Assembly: GCF_900107745.1 (NCBI RefSeq)
Contig: NZ_FNRO01000016.1
Coordinates: forward strand, 99,328-163,327
Origin: Variovorax sp. YR216
GTDB lineage: Bacteria; Pseudomonadota; Gammaproteobacteria; Burkholderiales; Burkholderiaceae_C
Length of the DNA stretch: 64,000 bases
Reading direction: 5' to 3'
Part shown: in pieces, positions 35,351-45,264 of the stretch
Numbering within the stretch: the stretch's first letter is position 1
Layout: each line of letters opens with the position of its first letter
Translations under genes and position numbers: made by a program
Notes under the pieces: model-generated
Seen by the model: the letters and a program-made list of their open reading frames with translations, nothing else
The model's database searches: none
Told to the model about the DNA's origin: nothing

Positions 35351-36513
35351 GGGGCTCCAGAGCAGGAAGGTGGACTGCTGCTGGAAGTCTTGCGGAGCTT
35401 CGTGCAAGTTGTCAACGCAGCGTCCGCCCGCCGATGTGTGCCATCCGCTGTGGGGGCCCCTTCAGATGCCTAAATGCCGGCTCGACCTTGGCAACGAGAT
35501 AAGCAGGCCCCCTTTCATGCGGATGGTTATGGCGGAGCGGCCCTTGTCCAGTTCGGGCACCCGAGTCTGGTGCTGGAACAGCAGTGCATGCCCCAGCGCG
35601 ACCCCTGGCTCGGGGTGATCGTCCGCCGGAGAGTCTTTTCCGGCGCGAGTTTAGGCACATCGGCGCAACGCCGAAAACGCTCCACCTCGGTGGCTGCCGG
35701 CGCCGATGTACAGTCCGCCGCCAGGGGGTCCCCTCGTTTTCCGCGCACTCAGTGACGGCTCGCAATGCCAGCACCGGCGCGGGAGCTGGGTCACAAGTCA
35801 TTGACTTTCTTTGATGTTGCTGATCACGTTTCAGCGGCGTATCGTCCCTGCCCCACTGACGGAGGCGCGCGTACGGCCATGTCGCTCGCAGGCAGGTACG
35901 CAGACATGTGGCTGTGTTTCCGTCCGAATCCCTTGCTGACGCGCCGCCTCGGACAGCTCTGAGCTCTCCACTCGACGCAGATCTGCAATTCCCGCTACCT
36001 CCAGCATCCGCAGCGTGGTCTCATCGAGCACGGTTTGCACATGTCCAAAGAAGGCCTGGACTACTTCCAATGTCCCATTGGTGGCCGGGGTACTGATGCC
36101 GAATCTTCTGAGCGCAGGCCGTTCTGAGATTGCTGAGCAAGGATGCTTCTTGATCCAGCGTTTCAGGGCCGTCACGATTCCAGGGAACGAGCACGGCGCA
36201 GTTGAGTAAGTTGACGTCGTCATAGTCGTCTAGGGATGGTCTTATATGGGCGCCTCCCGGATCGCAAGTAACGCGTATGTGTGAAGAAGCAGGAGGCAGG
36301 GCTGCAGTCTTATATCCGGCCTGTTGTGCAGGCTGATATGCCTGCTGGCCCTGATGGTTTTCGCTGACGAGGTTCCCATCTGCAAACCGAGCTCTTCGCT
36401 CTGGATCCCTATCGGAGTGTCCTCGTCCCGGTCCGACCTGTCTGTCCCATCACGCGCGTGGTCGCCTTGCTCTCCTTCAAACGCGGTCTGTTTCCAAGAG
36501 ACTCATGAACTCG
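35351..36513. other. 1.1 kb of decayed sequence between TIR gene and IS110
   Basis: No intact gene could be supported. A minus-strand reading near 35420-35510 (LVAKVEPAFRHLKGPPQRMA) resembles the C-terminus of a DDE transposase. A second minus-strand frame, about 35960-36130 (GTLEVVQAFFGHVQTVLDET, then LRMLEVAGIADLRRVESSEL), has coding character but no known family. The last 250 bp probably include the outer end of the IS110 element. Confidence 0.35.
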
Positions 36514-37539
36514 TCAGTGCGCTGTCTGCCACGCCTCGGGCCGCCAAGCTTGTCCGCGTGCCAGGACGGCCCAGATCGTTCGCGCCAACTTGTTCGCGAC
36601 AGCGGCGACGGCCACGCTATACGGTCGGCGCTGCAACAGAGCTGCTAGCCATGGCCATGTCGGGCCATCATTCGATCTGATCACGACGGCCCTCGCGCCG
36701 TGCATGAGGAGCGTTCGCAGGTAGGCATCACCACGCTTGCTGATACCGAGTTGCCTCACCCGTCCACCTGTCCCGGTCTGGCGCGGGACCAATCCGATCC
36801 ACGCGGCAAACTCTCGCCCATCCTTGAAGGCTGTCGGCGTCCCCATGCTGGCGACTACGGCTGTCGCCGTGAGAAGACCAACGCCGGGGATCTGGGCGAC
36901 AGCTTTGCAGGCTGGTATTTCTCGCATTTGCTGAGAGAGCCTGCGTTCAATGTTGCCGATGTCGGCCTGCAGTTGCTGGATTCGTCTGATCTGCTCGTCC
37001 AGGCTGTCCGTGAGCGTGGGAGGCAGTCGGATCTTCGCTCCGGACATCGCGTCGGGCAGGGCCTCGAGCAATGCGACGTGGCCTTCCGGCAGCACGATGC
37101 CGAACTCATAGAGCAGTCCACGAAGCTCGTTGGTCTGCATGATGCGTGTCTTCATGAGTTGTGCGCGCAACCGGTGCAACGACAACACAAGCTGCTGGGC
37201 CTCGGTCTTGACCGGCACGAAGCGCATGCCCGGCAGGTGACTCGCCGTCCAGATCGCCTGAGCGTCCGCTGCATCGGTCTTGTTGCGCTGCACGAACGGG
37301 CGCACCTTCCTGGGCGAGATCAGTCGTACCTCATGGCCAAACTCGGCCAGAGCACGAGCCGAGTAGTGCGCGCCGCCACAAGCTTCCATCACGACCAGCG
37401 AAGCTGTGCGGGCGGCAAACCATTCGAGAAACTTTGCACGCTTGAGTTGCAAGCGCTCGATGCAACCTGTCTCCATATCGACCCAGTGCAGCTGAAACAC
37501 CTTTTTGGCGATGTCGACGGCGATGACGGTACGTTCCAT
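36514..37539 (-). mobile_element. IS110-family transposase, intact
   Basis: The 341-aa product starts MERTVIAVDIAKKVFQLHWV at 37539. The RuvC-like DEDD domain has its first Asp in AVDIAKK, Glu in VVMEACGGAHY and the Asp pair in RNKTDAADAQAI. The C-terminal Tnp_20 domain has IPGVGLLTATAVVASMGTP and GLVPRQTGTGGRVRQLGISK, with the conserved Ser of this family in that region. Length and all motifs are complete, so it is probably active. Members of this family recombine DNA with a guide bridge RNA encoded in a non-coding end of the element. Exact element ends were not identified. Confidence 0.92.
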
Positions 37540-37783
37540 GATGGTCTCCAGTTCGATGATGACGACGAGGTCACCACTCTGGCACTACCCAGGCCGGGCG
37601 GATGCCGCACCAGGAGGGAGGCGCCCATACCATCTGCAGAACGTGATCCGCGGACGCGATTGAATGAACCCGACGATGACGATGCATCTGCTCCGCTCAT
37701 TCGAGCAGGCTCGGCATCGTCTTGCCGAGCAGCGCCGCCGTATTGGGGGCCTTGCAAGCCCGAATCGGGCGTCGCAGACGCAC
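37540..37783 (-). ncRNA. Candidate bridge RNA region of the IS110 element
   Basis: A 240-bp non-coding stretch lies just upstream of the IS110 transposase start. It holds a strong hairpin, GACGATGC...GCATCGTC at 37678-37721 with an inner TGCTC/GAGCA pair, and a second hairpin GCCCGA-A-TCGGGC at 37758-37770. IS110-group elements encode bridge RNAs in this position. Loop-to-target matching could not be tested by eye. Confidence 0.35.
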
Positions 37784-38236
37784 TCACGCCTCGGCCTGCA
37801 TCAACCGCCGCCGCGCCATCCACAGGTTCGACAGTGCAAACAGCGTGACGATCTGCGCCGTGTTCTTCGCCAGGCCTCGATAGCGAACCGTGTTGAAGCC
37901 GAACTGCCGTTTGATCACTCGGAACGGGTGTTCGACCTTGGCTCGGATGCCGGCCTTCATCTTCTCCACGCGCTCGGCCACGAACTCGGGCTCGATGAAC
38001 GGGTTGAGCACCCTACGTTTTACGTTTGCCCGGACGCATTGCCACATGCCAGGTCGGTCCTGCGGCCTCCGCACGCTTGTGCACGCCCTGATAGCCCGAG
38101 TCGCCGAAGGCTGCGTGTTCCTCACCGTGCAGCAGCGACCCAGCGACGTTGATGTCACTGATGTTCGCCGCCGCACCCACCACCGTGTGCACCAGCCCCG
38201 ATGTGGGCCTTCATTCCTAATGTGGCGCTCGTCCAT
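37784..38236 (-). pseudogene. IS5-family transposase C-terminal half, frameshifted
   Basis: The end of the frame, KMKAGIRAKVEHPFRVIKRQ, then RYRGLAKNTAQIVTLFALSN, LWMARRRLMQAEA, is a textbook IS5 C-terminus with the catalytic Glu of VEHPFRVIK. The preceding codons match the family only in other frames. The N-terminal half is missing. A similar but distinct IS5 end lies at the right edge of the window. Confidence 0.8.
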
Positions 38237-38343
38237 ATGTGGCGCCCGGCGGCATCCTCCTCGGGAGGTCGGTCGCTGAGCACCACATAGGTTTCAGCGC
38301 CGGCGTAGTGTCGGGCCCCCTCAGTTCACAAGGGGATCCGATC

Positions 38344-39426
38344 ATGCTCGAGACTCTGTTTCGGAATTCGCGCGTTCTGGCCCGGCATCTCGATGGACCG
38401 GCAGCCGAGGAGCGAGACTGCTTTGTTGCACACTTCGCCGCGTCCGGTGCGACGAGGGACTCGGTTGCCAACCTGGCGAGCGAGCTCCTGGTCGTCGCGC
38501 AGCGCCTGGACGACAGCGGAACAAGGAACAGAACCCCCGAGGAGGTCGCCTCGGTTGCCGATCGTTGGGTCCGGCATCACCGACGACGCGGCCGCAGCAT
38601 CTCACCCGATCGGCGCCAGAGATTCGTGCAGGTAGCCACCGACTGGCTACGATTCCTGGGGCGTCTTCAGTTGCCGCCTTCGAAGCCGGGGGCCGGCACT
38701 GATCTCGTGGACGAGTTTGCGCTGTACATGCAGCGAGAGCGTGGCCTGTCGCCGAAGACCGTCAACAACCGTTGCTGGCATGTTCGGGCATTTCTGACGT
38801 GGCTCGACGACCAACACAGTGGCGCCGGCATGGCTACCTTGGAGCATGTGGATGCGTTCCTGTCGATGCGAGGTGCACAGGGGTGGTGCCGGGCGTCCAT
38901 CGCGACAGCAGCCACTGCATTGCGATCCTTCTACACGCACATGGCCGCAACGAGTCGTTGCGCGGAGAGCTTCGTCGCCGGCATCGAGGGGCCACGCCTG
39001 TTCAGGCAGGAGGCGCTGCCTGCCGGCCCGTGCTGGAACGACTTTCAGCGGCTCATCGCAAGCGCCGCCACGGATCGACCCCGGGATATTCGCGACCGAG
39101 TTGTTCTGATGCTCCTTCGAATCTATGGCCTGCGCAGCGGTGAGGTCGTCGCGCTAACTCTGGATGACATCGACTGGGAGCGCGACATCCTTCACGTCGC
39201 ACGTCCCAAGCAGCGTTGCAAGCACGACTACCCGCTGGCCACCGAGGTCGGCAATGCGATCCTTCGCTACGTGCGCGAGGTGCGACCGCGCTGCGCATCC
39301 CGCAAGTTGTTCTTGACGACCGACAAGCCTTGGCCGATCCAGGCAATCACAGGCTATCACCAGGCAAGCGTTCTTGCCAGCCGGAAGCCCCGATCTTCAT
39401 CCGTATGGCGGGTCGTGTCTGCGTAG
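38344..39426 (+). pseudogene. Tyrosine integrase truncated before the catalytic His-Arg-His-Tyr box
   Basis: The 360-aa frame starts MLETLFRNSRVLARHLDGPA at 38344 behind AAGGGG. The SAM-like core-binding domain is present (FALYMQRERGLSPKTVNNRC), then the catalytic Arg in YGLRSGEVVAL and the Lys region in ARPKQRCKHDYPL. The remaining catalytic box (HxLR, GH, Tyr) should follow after residue 330, but the sequence turns into SVLASRKPRSSSVW and stops. The protein could bind but not cut DNA. It marks an old insertion at the left end of the TIR-MoxR-vWA cluster. Confidence 0.75.
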
Positions 39427-39539
39427 TGCCGCACCGGAATACGGAGATCCTTTGCAGGACTGCCCCAAGCATCGCTGCGGATCATGTGAAGGCTGCAATC
39501 TCCGCCTTCTCCCTCTAGCCACGCGTACGAGGCCCCCCT

Positions 39540-39556
39540 CCCGGGTGCGACCCGGG
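39540..39556. terminator. Hairpin downstream of the TIR-MoxR-vWA operon
   Basis: Perfect inverted repeat CCCGGGT-GCG-ACCCGGG, 44 bp after the vWA gene stop. There is no T-run, so rho-independent termination is uncertain. The stem may protect the 3' end of the mRNA. Confidence 0.35.
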
Positions 39557-39599
39557 TGAAGTAAAGTGACGGGGACGCTCTTCACCGCGGCGATAGCAC

Positions 39600-42500
39600 T
39601 TATTTGGCGACCGTTGGTGACCCTGCCGGCGGCCCCACCGAAGCGAGCAACGCCTGAGCGAGCGGCAGGGCTTCCTGGAAGTTGCTCGCCAGTTTCTGCA
39701 TCGATGAAGTACCGAAGTTGCGCTGCACGTCGCCCAGGTTCTGGGCATTGAGCGGCCGATTAGCTTTGGCGGCAGCCTGGCGGACGTAAGCCTCCAGTAC
39801 TGCGCGCGCTTCTAAATCGCCCGCTGCCGCTTCGGGGTCCTGCACCAACCGGCCGCCGAATCCCGCGATGTCACCAAGGCGAAGGTAGTTGGCCCTACCA
39901 GTCATCGCGATGATGCCGCGCCCGCGAAAACGGGCGCCGTCGCCTAGCTCGGTGTTGCCCAGACTGCGGCCTAATCGCCCATCGGGTTCGTAGAGGTCAA
40001 AGGGCTGCCCGCCTGGACTTGTATTGAATCTGCTGGGCTGCTCCGTGCGCGGAGCGAATCCATCCGCCTCCGTTTTGGCGATAGCGAGCGCCAGAGCCAG
40101 CAGGTCCGTCTGACCCGCGAATCGCCGCGCAAAGTCCTCAGCGGCGGCCAGATTGAAGGAGACATTGCTGCCCCCGAAGTAGGCCTCAATGAGTGCATCT
40201 GACTTTGCCTGTGTCGGTCCCGCCGATGCTACCAAAGGAGCCCGCGTAAGCGGCGAATATTGCTGGGCCTGCTGCGGGTCTGTGGCGCTGCGTTGAGGTG
40301 GCCCCGGAGGCTTGGCGTCTTCGTCAGTGATGCAACCCGCCCTAAAATCCGGGCCGCGGTTGTAGACCATGAACACCACGTAGCGACTGTCATCCTGAAG
40401 TGAGGCGAGAAGCGACCTGAGCTTACGGCCGGGAACATCCACCTCGATGTCCAACGGTTCACCCGAGCGCCAACCGCGGTCCGCCCAGGCGCACTGGCCT
40501 GGCTGAAGGCCCTGCGCGGCCGGCACGCTGCCAGCCTCCCGCATTCTGAATCGAACCCTCTCAAAGCCCGCGCGAGCACCAGATCCAGGCAGGCTTACTT
40601 CGACGTTACCCCGACAGGTCATCGGGAAGAACTGTGCGTCGTTCGTGGCAACAGTGAGTTCCTGAGTGTCGGACGTGCCTTTTGACGGCACGCTCCGTTG
40701 CGCCACGACCTGCCCGCTGCAGAACCCGGGGTCTTTCTCACCGATGGCCCGACTGCTCAGGCCTGCCGACTGCAGCGCCAATCGCGCAACCCGTTCGTTC
40801 ATCCCAAGCACATTAGGTGCGGAGACCGGCACTACCGCCCCGTTCACATCGACACCTGGAACCGCTGTGCGGCCCTCTCCTGCCGACGCACTGGCTGCTG
40901 TCGAAGCGGCGGGCTTGTTCAAGGAAGCCGGATTGGCATCGGCACCTGGGGCCGCCGTACGAGCCTCACCCGCTGGCGCACTGGGTTCCGTCGGAGAAAC
41001 CAGCTTGCTCCAGGGAGCAGGATTGGATGACGTCAACTTCTCGCCAAGCACCAGGACCGCGCCGTCGGGAGCCACCCCCGCGACCTGCCGACCGTTGGGG
41101 CTGACGGCATTGACCACGCCAGAGTCGAACCCGATTTGCGCGATTGCCAAGGGATCACCGCCAGCAGCCGGCCAGACAACCACTTGGGCCGGATCGAACG
41201 CGATCACCTGACTGCCATCCGCGCTGAATTCGGCACCGCGCTCCAAGCCTCCGATGTCCGGCCACAATGCCCCATCGCCCGTGATCGGCAGCACACGCAC
41301 GCCGCCATCTTCCAGGGTTGCAAGGACGGCATCCCCATCACCGCGAAAGCTCAGCGTCTTCACTTCCGCCTGAAGATCGTCAAAGCGAGTCAGGGGTCGA
41401 CGACCACGCTCCTGCAGTACCAGTACCTGACGGCCTGCAGCCACCGCCACTCGGTCGTGGGCGCGGTCCAGCGCGATGGCACTGATCGGAGTTTTCGCGC
41501 CAAGGCGCATCCGACTGAGATCCAGCGGGCGCGCAGACTCCGAGGTCAGGAAAACTTCCTGCACGCCGCCGTCGGCCGTCGCGACGAGCCAGGATTGGCG
41601 AGCGAATCCCGCAGTCAGAACGGGCTTCACACCGACCACAGGCCATTCCGCTGTCTTGACAGCCTGTTGCGGCACGTTTGATTCGCCCGTCCGCAACAGC
41701 AGTCGCAGAGAAGCCGCGGCCTTCGCTTCGGCCAACCACTGTCCTTCAGCAGAGAGCGCGAGAGTTCCGACGTCATTGGGATAGCGGACGTTGTCGACCC
41801 ATTGACCGCCCCGTGTGAACACAGAAACGCGAGTGCCTGCCAGGCTCACCTGGACGGCGACAAGCTTGCCGCCATCCAGGCTGAAAAACAGGTGACTCAC
41901 ACTCTCGCCTGACGGCCTACTCAGCTCAGCATTCAGTTTCCCATCATTTCCCAGCATGACCACTCGGCCGTCCGAGAAGCCCGCCGCTAGAAAGACGCCG
42001 TCCGGGCTAAACGCGAGAGCACTCACCCGGGTGTTGCCTGGCGCCAGATAGCGCCCGACCTCCGGAATCTCTGACACGGCGTGGGTGCCCAGCGCGCCGA
42101 TGAGCTGTCGGCGCAGCGGCGGCAACTGAAGCGCAAGACCCGCGGCGGCCAGCATAAGGGCCACGGCCGGCACCCATGGGCGCAGCCCCAGCAATGGCAA
42201 TCCTTCCCGAAAGACCTGCCGACGCATACGCTCGGGCACGAGTTGAATCAGTCGCTGCGCTATGCCTCGCTGGATGAACCCCAAAAACAGCACGTCCCGG
42301 CGCAATCTGCCGCTGCCGCGGGCCAGCCACGCGTCGGTGGAGAACCGACGCCACCATTGCGCCTGCCAGTGCTTCAGGCGGCTGAGCAAGCCAGGGGCCA
42401 AGGCGACCTCGGCCAGCGGCGTGGCGTCGGGCGCGAGGGGCTGCCCGAGGCTGGCCGCCTCCAGCCTGCGACGAAGCTCCGCAGCCACAGCATCCGCTTT

Positions 42501-44207
42501 GGAAAGGGCCAGCCGGTTGAGCAGTGCCTCGCGCATCCACTGAGGCCAGGCGCCTTCGCGAAACCAGGGCAGGGATGCCAGCGCGACTGCTCCCGTGACA
42601 ACATCGTCGCGGGGCTCAAGGAACAGAGGCGCCAACATGAGCGTGACTGGCCATGAAGGCACGGGAAATGCGGCACAGCCGCAAAGCCACTGGAAGCGAC
42701 GCTCGCCCAGATAGAGCTGCAACTCAAAAAGAAGGCCTTCGAGCTCTAGTGCAGGCGGCGCGTCGGCGCGTGTGGTCCACACCAGACCATGCTGCGCCAG
42801 TCTTGGCGGGTACGTGGTAGGCCAGTCGGGATCCAGCGTCAGCACTGCGCGCTGCGAGGTCAACCAGTCGGCGCTGCTGGCCAGTGCACTCAGTTGCAGT
42901 GGCAGCACCAAGACACCTAGCTGGTTGAGCGCCTGCTCAGCCGCGCCCCAGCCCGGGACGGGCTGCGGCGTGAAGAGCACGGTGGGGCCAAATGATGTTG
43001 GCAGCGCTCCCAGGCCCTCACGCAAGCCGCCCGTCAACGGGTCGATGAGTTGTGCTGCATCTGCAAAGACGAGCAGTCGCTCTCCCGCATGCCGCACGGC
43101 CAGTTCATCAAAGCGCATGCGCCGGTGCATCCTTGCGCGGCCCTGGCCCTCGACGCGCAGCGTGTGACAGGAGGACATGTCGCCATTGAAGCGCCACACG
43201 TGGACGGCGACGTTCTGTCGATCCAGGGCAGCAACGATGTCCTCGGCCACCTGGGCGAGTTGATCCTGCGGTCCCCGTCGGTCAATCATCACCAGGTATT
43301 CCGGGGTGCCACTGCGAGCCCGGTAGCGCGGTGCAAGAGCGCCGCCGCCGCGCACCGTCGCGGCAATGGTCTGCGGGAGGTCCAGTTCCAGCCGGCTGGT
43401 GCGGCGGGGCCGGCGCAGTTCGCGCGACACCTGCCGGAGCAGCGCGGGCACTCGGGGCAGCAACCGCGCGCCAGGGGCGAACAGTGTGCGCTGATCCAGA
43501 TGTGCGTCGGTGTGCAGCGGTTGCAGCGCCAGGCGCCGCAGCATTAGCAGGCCGATCATGACCAGCAGGATCAGCATCGCCAGGCCCCCTGCGACGTTGA
43601 GCCAGAACGCAGCGCCCGCAGTTGTAGGGCGGCTGACCTCAGACACAGGCAGATGGCCCAGGGCGTCAGCCGGTTTGAGCGGGACCACGGCTTCGCGATC
43701 GACCGCGCCAAGGGAGTCAGGCGTGGGCGGTGGCGCAGGTGCTACGGACGCTCCCGTATCGACAATTGCAGGCTTGCACAGTCGCAGCGCCTCACAGTAG
43801 CGCCAGCTGCCCGCCGCTAGCCCGATGACCAGCAGCACGAGCAACGCGGCAAGGCTCCCCGCGATAAGCGGCGGCCAACGTTGCAGCACAGTGCGTGCAT
43901 TTTCGTGACTGCCGCGTCCCGCACGCCTGGCGCGCCACAGCCCTGCGCCGCCCTGTCCCGCGGCTGGGGCCCAGCGCTTGAGCAGCTGGGAGAACAGTCG
44001 CTGCTGATCGGCCGAGCGGCACAGGATCGGTTGAAGGAGTGCCATGCGCTGCGCCGGCTCGGCCGGTAGCCGCCCCTCGCCGAGCAGCGCCAGCAGCAAC
44101 TCGTTGGCGCGGATCAGTTCACGCAGGCCCAGCTGAAAGCCATTCCTGTTGAGATGGCCAAAAAAGGCGACCAGCAGGTCGCCTTCGCCCGCAGAGTGCG
44201 CCACCAT
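39600..44207 (-). CDS. Large membrane protein: vWA, beta-propeller, PASTA and GH19 lysozyme-like domains
   Basis: The product is about 1,535 aa from the ATG at 44207 (MVAHSAGEGDLLVAFFGHLN). In order: a CoxE-like helical start (10-80); membrane helices at about 112-133 and 200-223; a vWA-like domain at 300-450 (EYLVMIDRRGPQDQL) with a degenerate metal site; a third hydrophobic helix near 680-697; WD40-type blades at 725-1060 (ALAFSPDGVFLAAGFSDGRV); a PASTA-like domain at 1130-1190 (APNVLGMNERVARLALQSAG); and a GH19 chitinase/lysozyme-type end at about 1335-1520 with Glu in IAKTEADGF and the FRGRGIIAMTGRANY signature. It begins 7 nt after the MoxR gene. It is probably an envelope effector switched by MoxR. 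No relative with this whole order is known to me. Confidence 0.85.
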   Translation of the reverse strand: MVAHSAGEGDLLVAFFGHLNRNGFQLGLRELIRANELLLALLGEGRLPAEPAQRMALLQPILCRSADQQRLFSQLLKRWAPAAGQGGAGLWRARRAGRGSHENARTVLQRWPPLIAGSLAALLVLLVIGLAAGSWRYCEALRLCKPAIVDTGASVAPAPPPTPDSLGAVDREAVVPLKPADALGHLPVSEVSRPTTAGAAFWLNVAGGLAMLILLVMIGLLMLRRLALQPLHTDAHLDQRTLFAPGARLLPRVPALLRQVSRELRRPRRTSRLELDLPQTIAATVRGGGALAPRYRARSGTPEYLVMIDRRGPQDQLAQVAEDIVAALDRQNVAVHVWRFNGDMSSCHTLRVEGQGRARMHRRMRFDELAVRHAGERLLVFADAAQLIDPLTGGLREGLGALPTSFGPTVLFTPQPVPGWGAAEQALNQLGVLVLPLQLSALASSADWLTSQRAVLTLDPDWPTTYPPRLAQHGLVWTTRADAPPALELEGLLFELQLYLGERRFQWLCGCAAFPVPSWPVTLMLAPLFLEPRDDVVTGAVALASLPWFREGAWPQWMREALLNRLALSKADAVAAELRRRLEAASLGQPLAPDATPLAEVALAPGLLSRLKHWQAQWWRRFSTDAWLARGSGRLRRDVLFLGFIQRGIAQRLIQLVPERMRRQVFREGLPLLGLRPWVPAVALMLAAAGLALQLPPLRRQLIGALGTHAVSEIPEVGRYLAPGNTRVSALAFSPDGVFLAAGFSDGRVVMLGNDGKLNAELSRPSGESVSHLFFSLDGGKLVAVQVSLAGTRVSVFTRGGQWVDNVRYPNDVGTLALSAEGQWLAEAKAAASLRLLLRTGESNVPQQAVKTAEWPVVGVKPVLTAGFARQSWLVATADGGVQEVFLTSESARPLDLSRMRLGAKTPISAIALDRAHDRVAVAAGRQVLVLQERGRRPLTRFDDLQAEVKTLSFRGDGDAVLATLEDGGVRVLPITGDGALWPDIGGLERGAEFSADGSQVIAFDPAQVVVWPAAGGDPLAIAQIGFDSGVVNAVSPNGRQVAGVAPDGAVLVLGEKLTSSNPAPWSKLVSPTEPSAPAGEARTAAPGADANPASLNKPAASTAASASAGEGRTAVPGVDVNGAVVPVSAPNVLGMNERVARLALQSAGLSSRAIGEKDPGFCSGQVVAQRSVPSKGTSDTQELTVATNDAQFFPMTCRGNVEVSLPGSGARAGFERVRFRMREAGSVPAAQGLQPGQCAWADRGWRSGEPLDIEVDVPGRKLRSLLASLQDDSRYVVFMVYNRGPDFRAGCITDEDAKPPGPPQRSATDPQQAQQYSPLTRAPLVASAGPTQAKSDALIEAYFGGSNVSFNLAAAEDFARRFAGQTDLLALALAIAKTEADGFAPRTEQPSRFNTSPGGQPFDLYEPDGRLGRSLGNTELGDGARFRGRGIIAMTGRANYLRLGDIAGFGGRLVQDPEAAAGDLEARAVLEAYVRQAAAKANRPLNAQNLGDVQRNFGTSSMQKLASNFQEALPLAQALLASVGPPAGSPTVAK

Positions 44208-44214
44208 GGCAGCG

Positions 44215-45246
44215 TCAGCCGCGGCCCTGCCAGGCCTCCAGGCGCTCAGTGACGGCGGCCATATCATCGCCCGTCTTGCAAAGGGACCCCAGGCAGGCGG
44301 AGGCGATCGCGCGCTGAGCCGCCAGCGTCCGGTCAGGCTGGGCGCCCTGACCCTTCATTACGTCCAGCCAGTTGAGCAGCTCCGCCGTCGACGGCTTCTT
44401 GCTCAGACCCATAGAGTCTTTACGCACGTCCTGGAAAAAGGCCACAGCATCGCGCAGCAGCGCGGGCCGCTCACGATAAGCGGGCAGCCGAGCGGCGGCG
44501 ATGGCGGCCAGACGCTGGTCATCCGGCGGCTCGATGTGGTGAAACACGCAGCGGCGCAGGAAAGCGTCGGGCAGCTGCTTTTCTGAGTTGCTGGTGATCA
44601 GGACGATGGGCGCCTTACCCTCGGGCGTTGCGAGGTAGTCGTCGCCCAGCTCCCCAACCCGAAAGCGCTGGCGGTCGATCTCATTGAGCAGGTCGTTGGG
44701 AAAATCTCGTGGCGCCTTGTCGATCTCATCGATCAGCACCACCGAACGACGGCTGTACGAAGGCAGAACTTCGCCAGGGGGCAGCCAGGCGGCAGCCGTG
44801 TCGGCATCGTTGGCCAGCAGGATGGCCTTACCGAGTGCCTGGTAGCGCACGAAGCGACGGGGATCGAGTTCGCGCGCGCGCTGCGCCCTGCCCTCTTCGC
44901 CGGCAGCGGCCGGGACCTGAGCCAGAGAGAAGCGGCCAATGGCGTCGAAGGTGTAGAGCACATCCTGCGCAACACTGGAGGACTTTGTCTCGAACACGAG
45001 CGGCTCGCCAAGGCCGAACTCAGCGGCCACACGCCAGGCCAGCTGCGTCTTGCCCGTGCCAGGTTCCCCAGTGAGCAGCAGCGGCATGCCCAGATAGACC
45101 GCCACATCGACCGCATGGCGCAGCGAGGCGTCGGCCGAGTACTGTTCGGCTGAGCGCATCGCGTTGCGTTCGATCACCGGCAGCTTGGCATCCAGGTCAG
45201 TGACGGGCTCCAACGGCCCTTCGCCACGGAAAAGTTTCATTGCCAT
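44215..45246 (-). CDS. MoxR-type AAA+ ATPase
   Basis: The 343-aa product starts MAMKLFRGEGPLEPVTDLDA after GGAGGAAGATGACCC. Walker A is GEPGTGKT (60-67), Walker B VVLIDEIDK (169-177), sensor 1 VLITSN (215-220), with the Arg finger region DAFLRRC after it. MoxR ATPases are chaperone-like remodelers that work with a vWA-domain partner, normally the adjacent gene. Here the partner gene starts 7 nt downstream, and a TIR gene ends 18 nt upstream. The three together match the MoxR-vWA type of NTP-dependent conflict system described computationally. An insert around residues 110-130 (AAAGEEGRAQRARE) is unusual. Confidence 0.9.
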   Translation of the reverse strand: MAMKLFRGEGPLEPVTDLDAKLPVIERNAMRSAEQYSADASLRHAVDVAVYLGMPLLLTGEPGTGKTQLAWRVAAEFGLGEPLVFETKSSSVAQDVLYTFDAIGRFSLAQVPAAAGEEGRAQRARELDPRRFVRYQALGKAILLANDADTAAAWLPPGEVLPSYSRRSVVLIDEIDKAPRDFPNDLLNEIDRQRFRVGELGDDYLATPEGKAPIVLITSNSEKQLPDAFLRRCVFHHIEPPDDQRLAAIAAARLPAYRERPALLRDAVAFFQDVRKDSMGLSKKPSTAELLNWLDVMKGQGAQPDRTLAAQRAIASACLGSLCKTGDDMAAVTERLEAWQGRG

Positions 45247-45264
45247 GGGTCATCTTCCTCCAGA

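Noticed and set aside
42081..42656. Plus-strand frames inside the vWA gene, for example 42081-42656
   Set aside because: They lie opposite a continuous 1,535-codon gene with recognisable domains.
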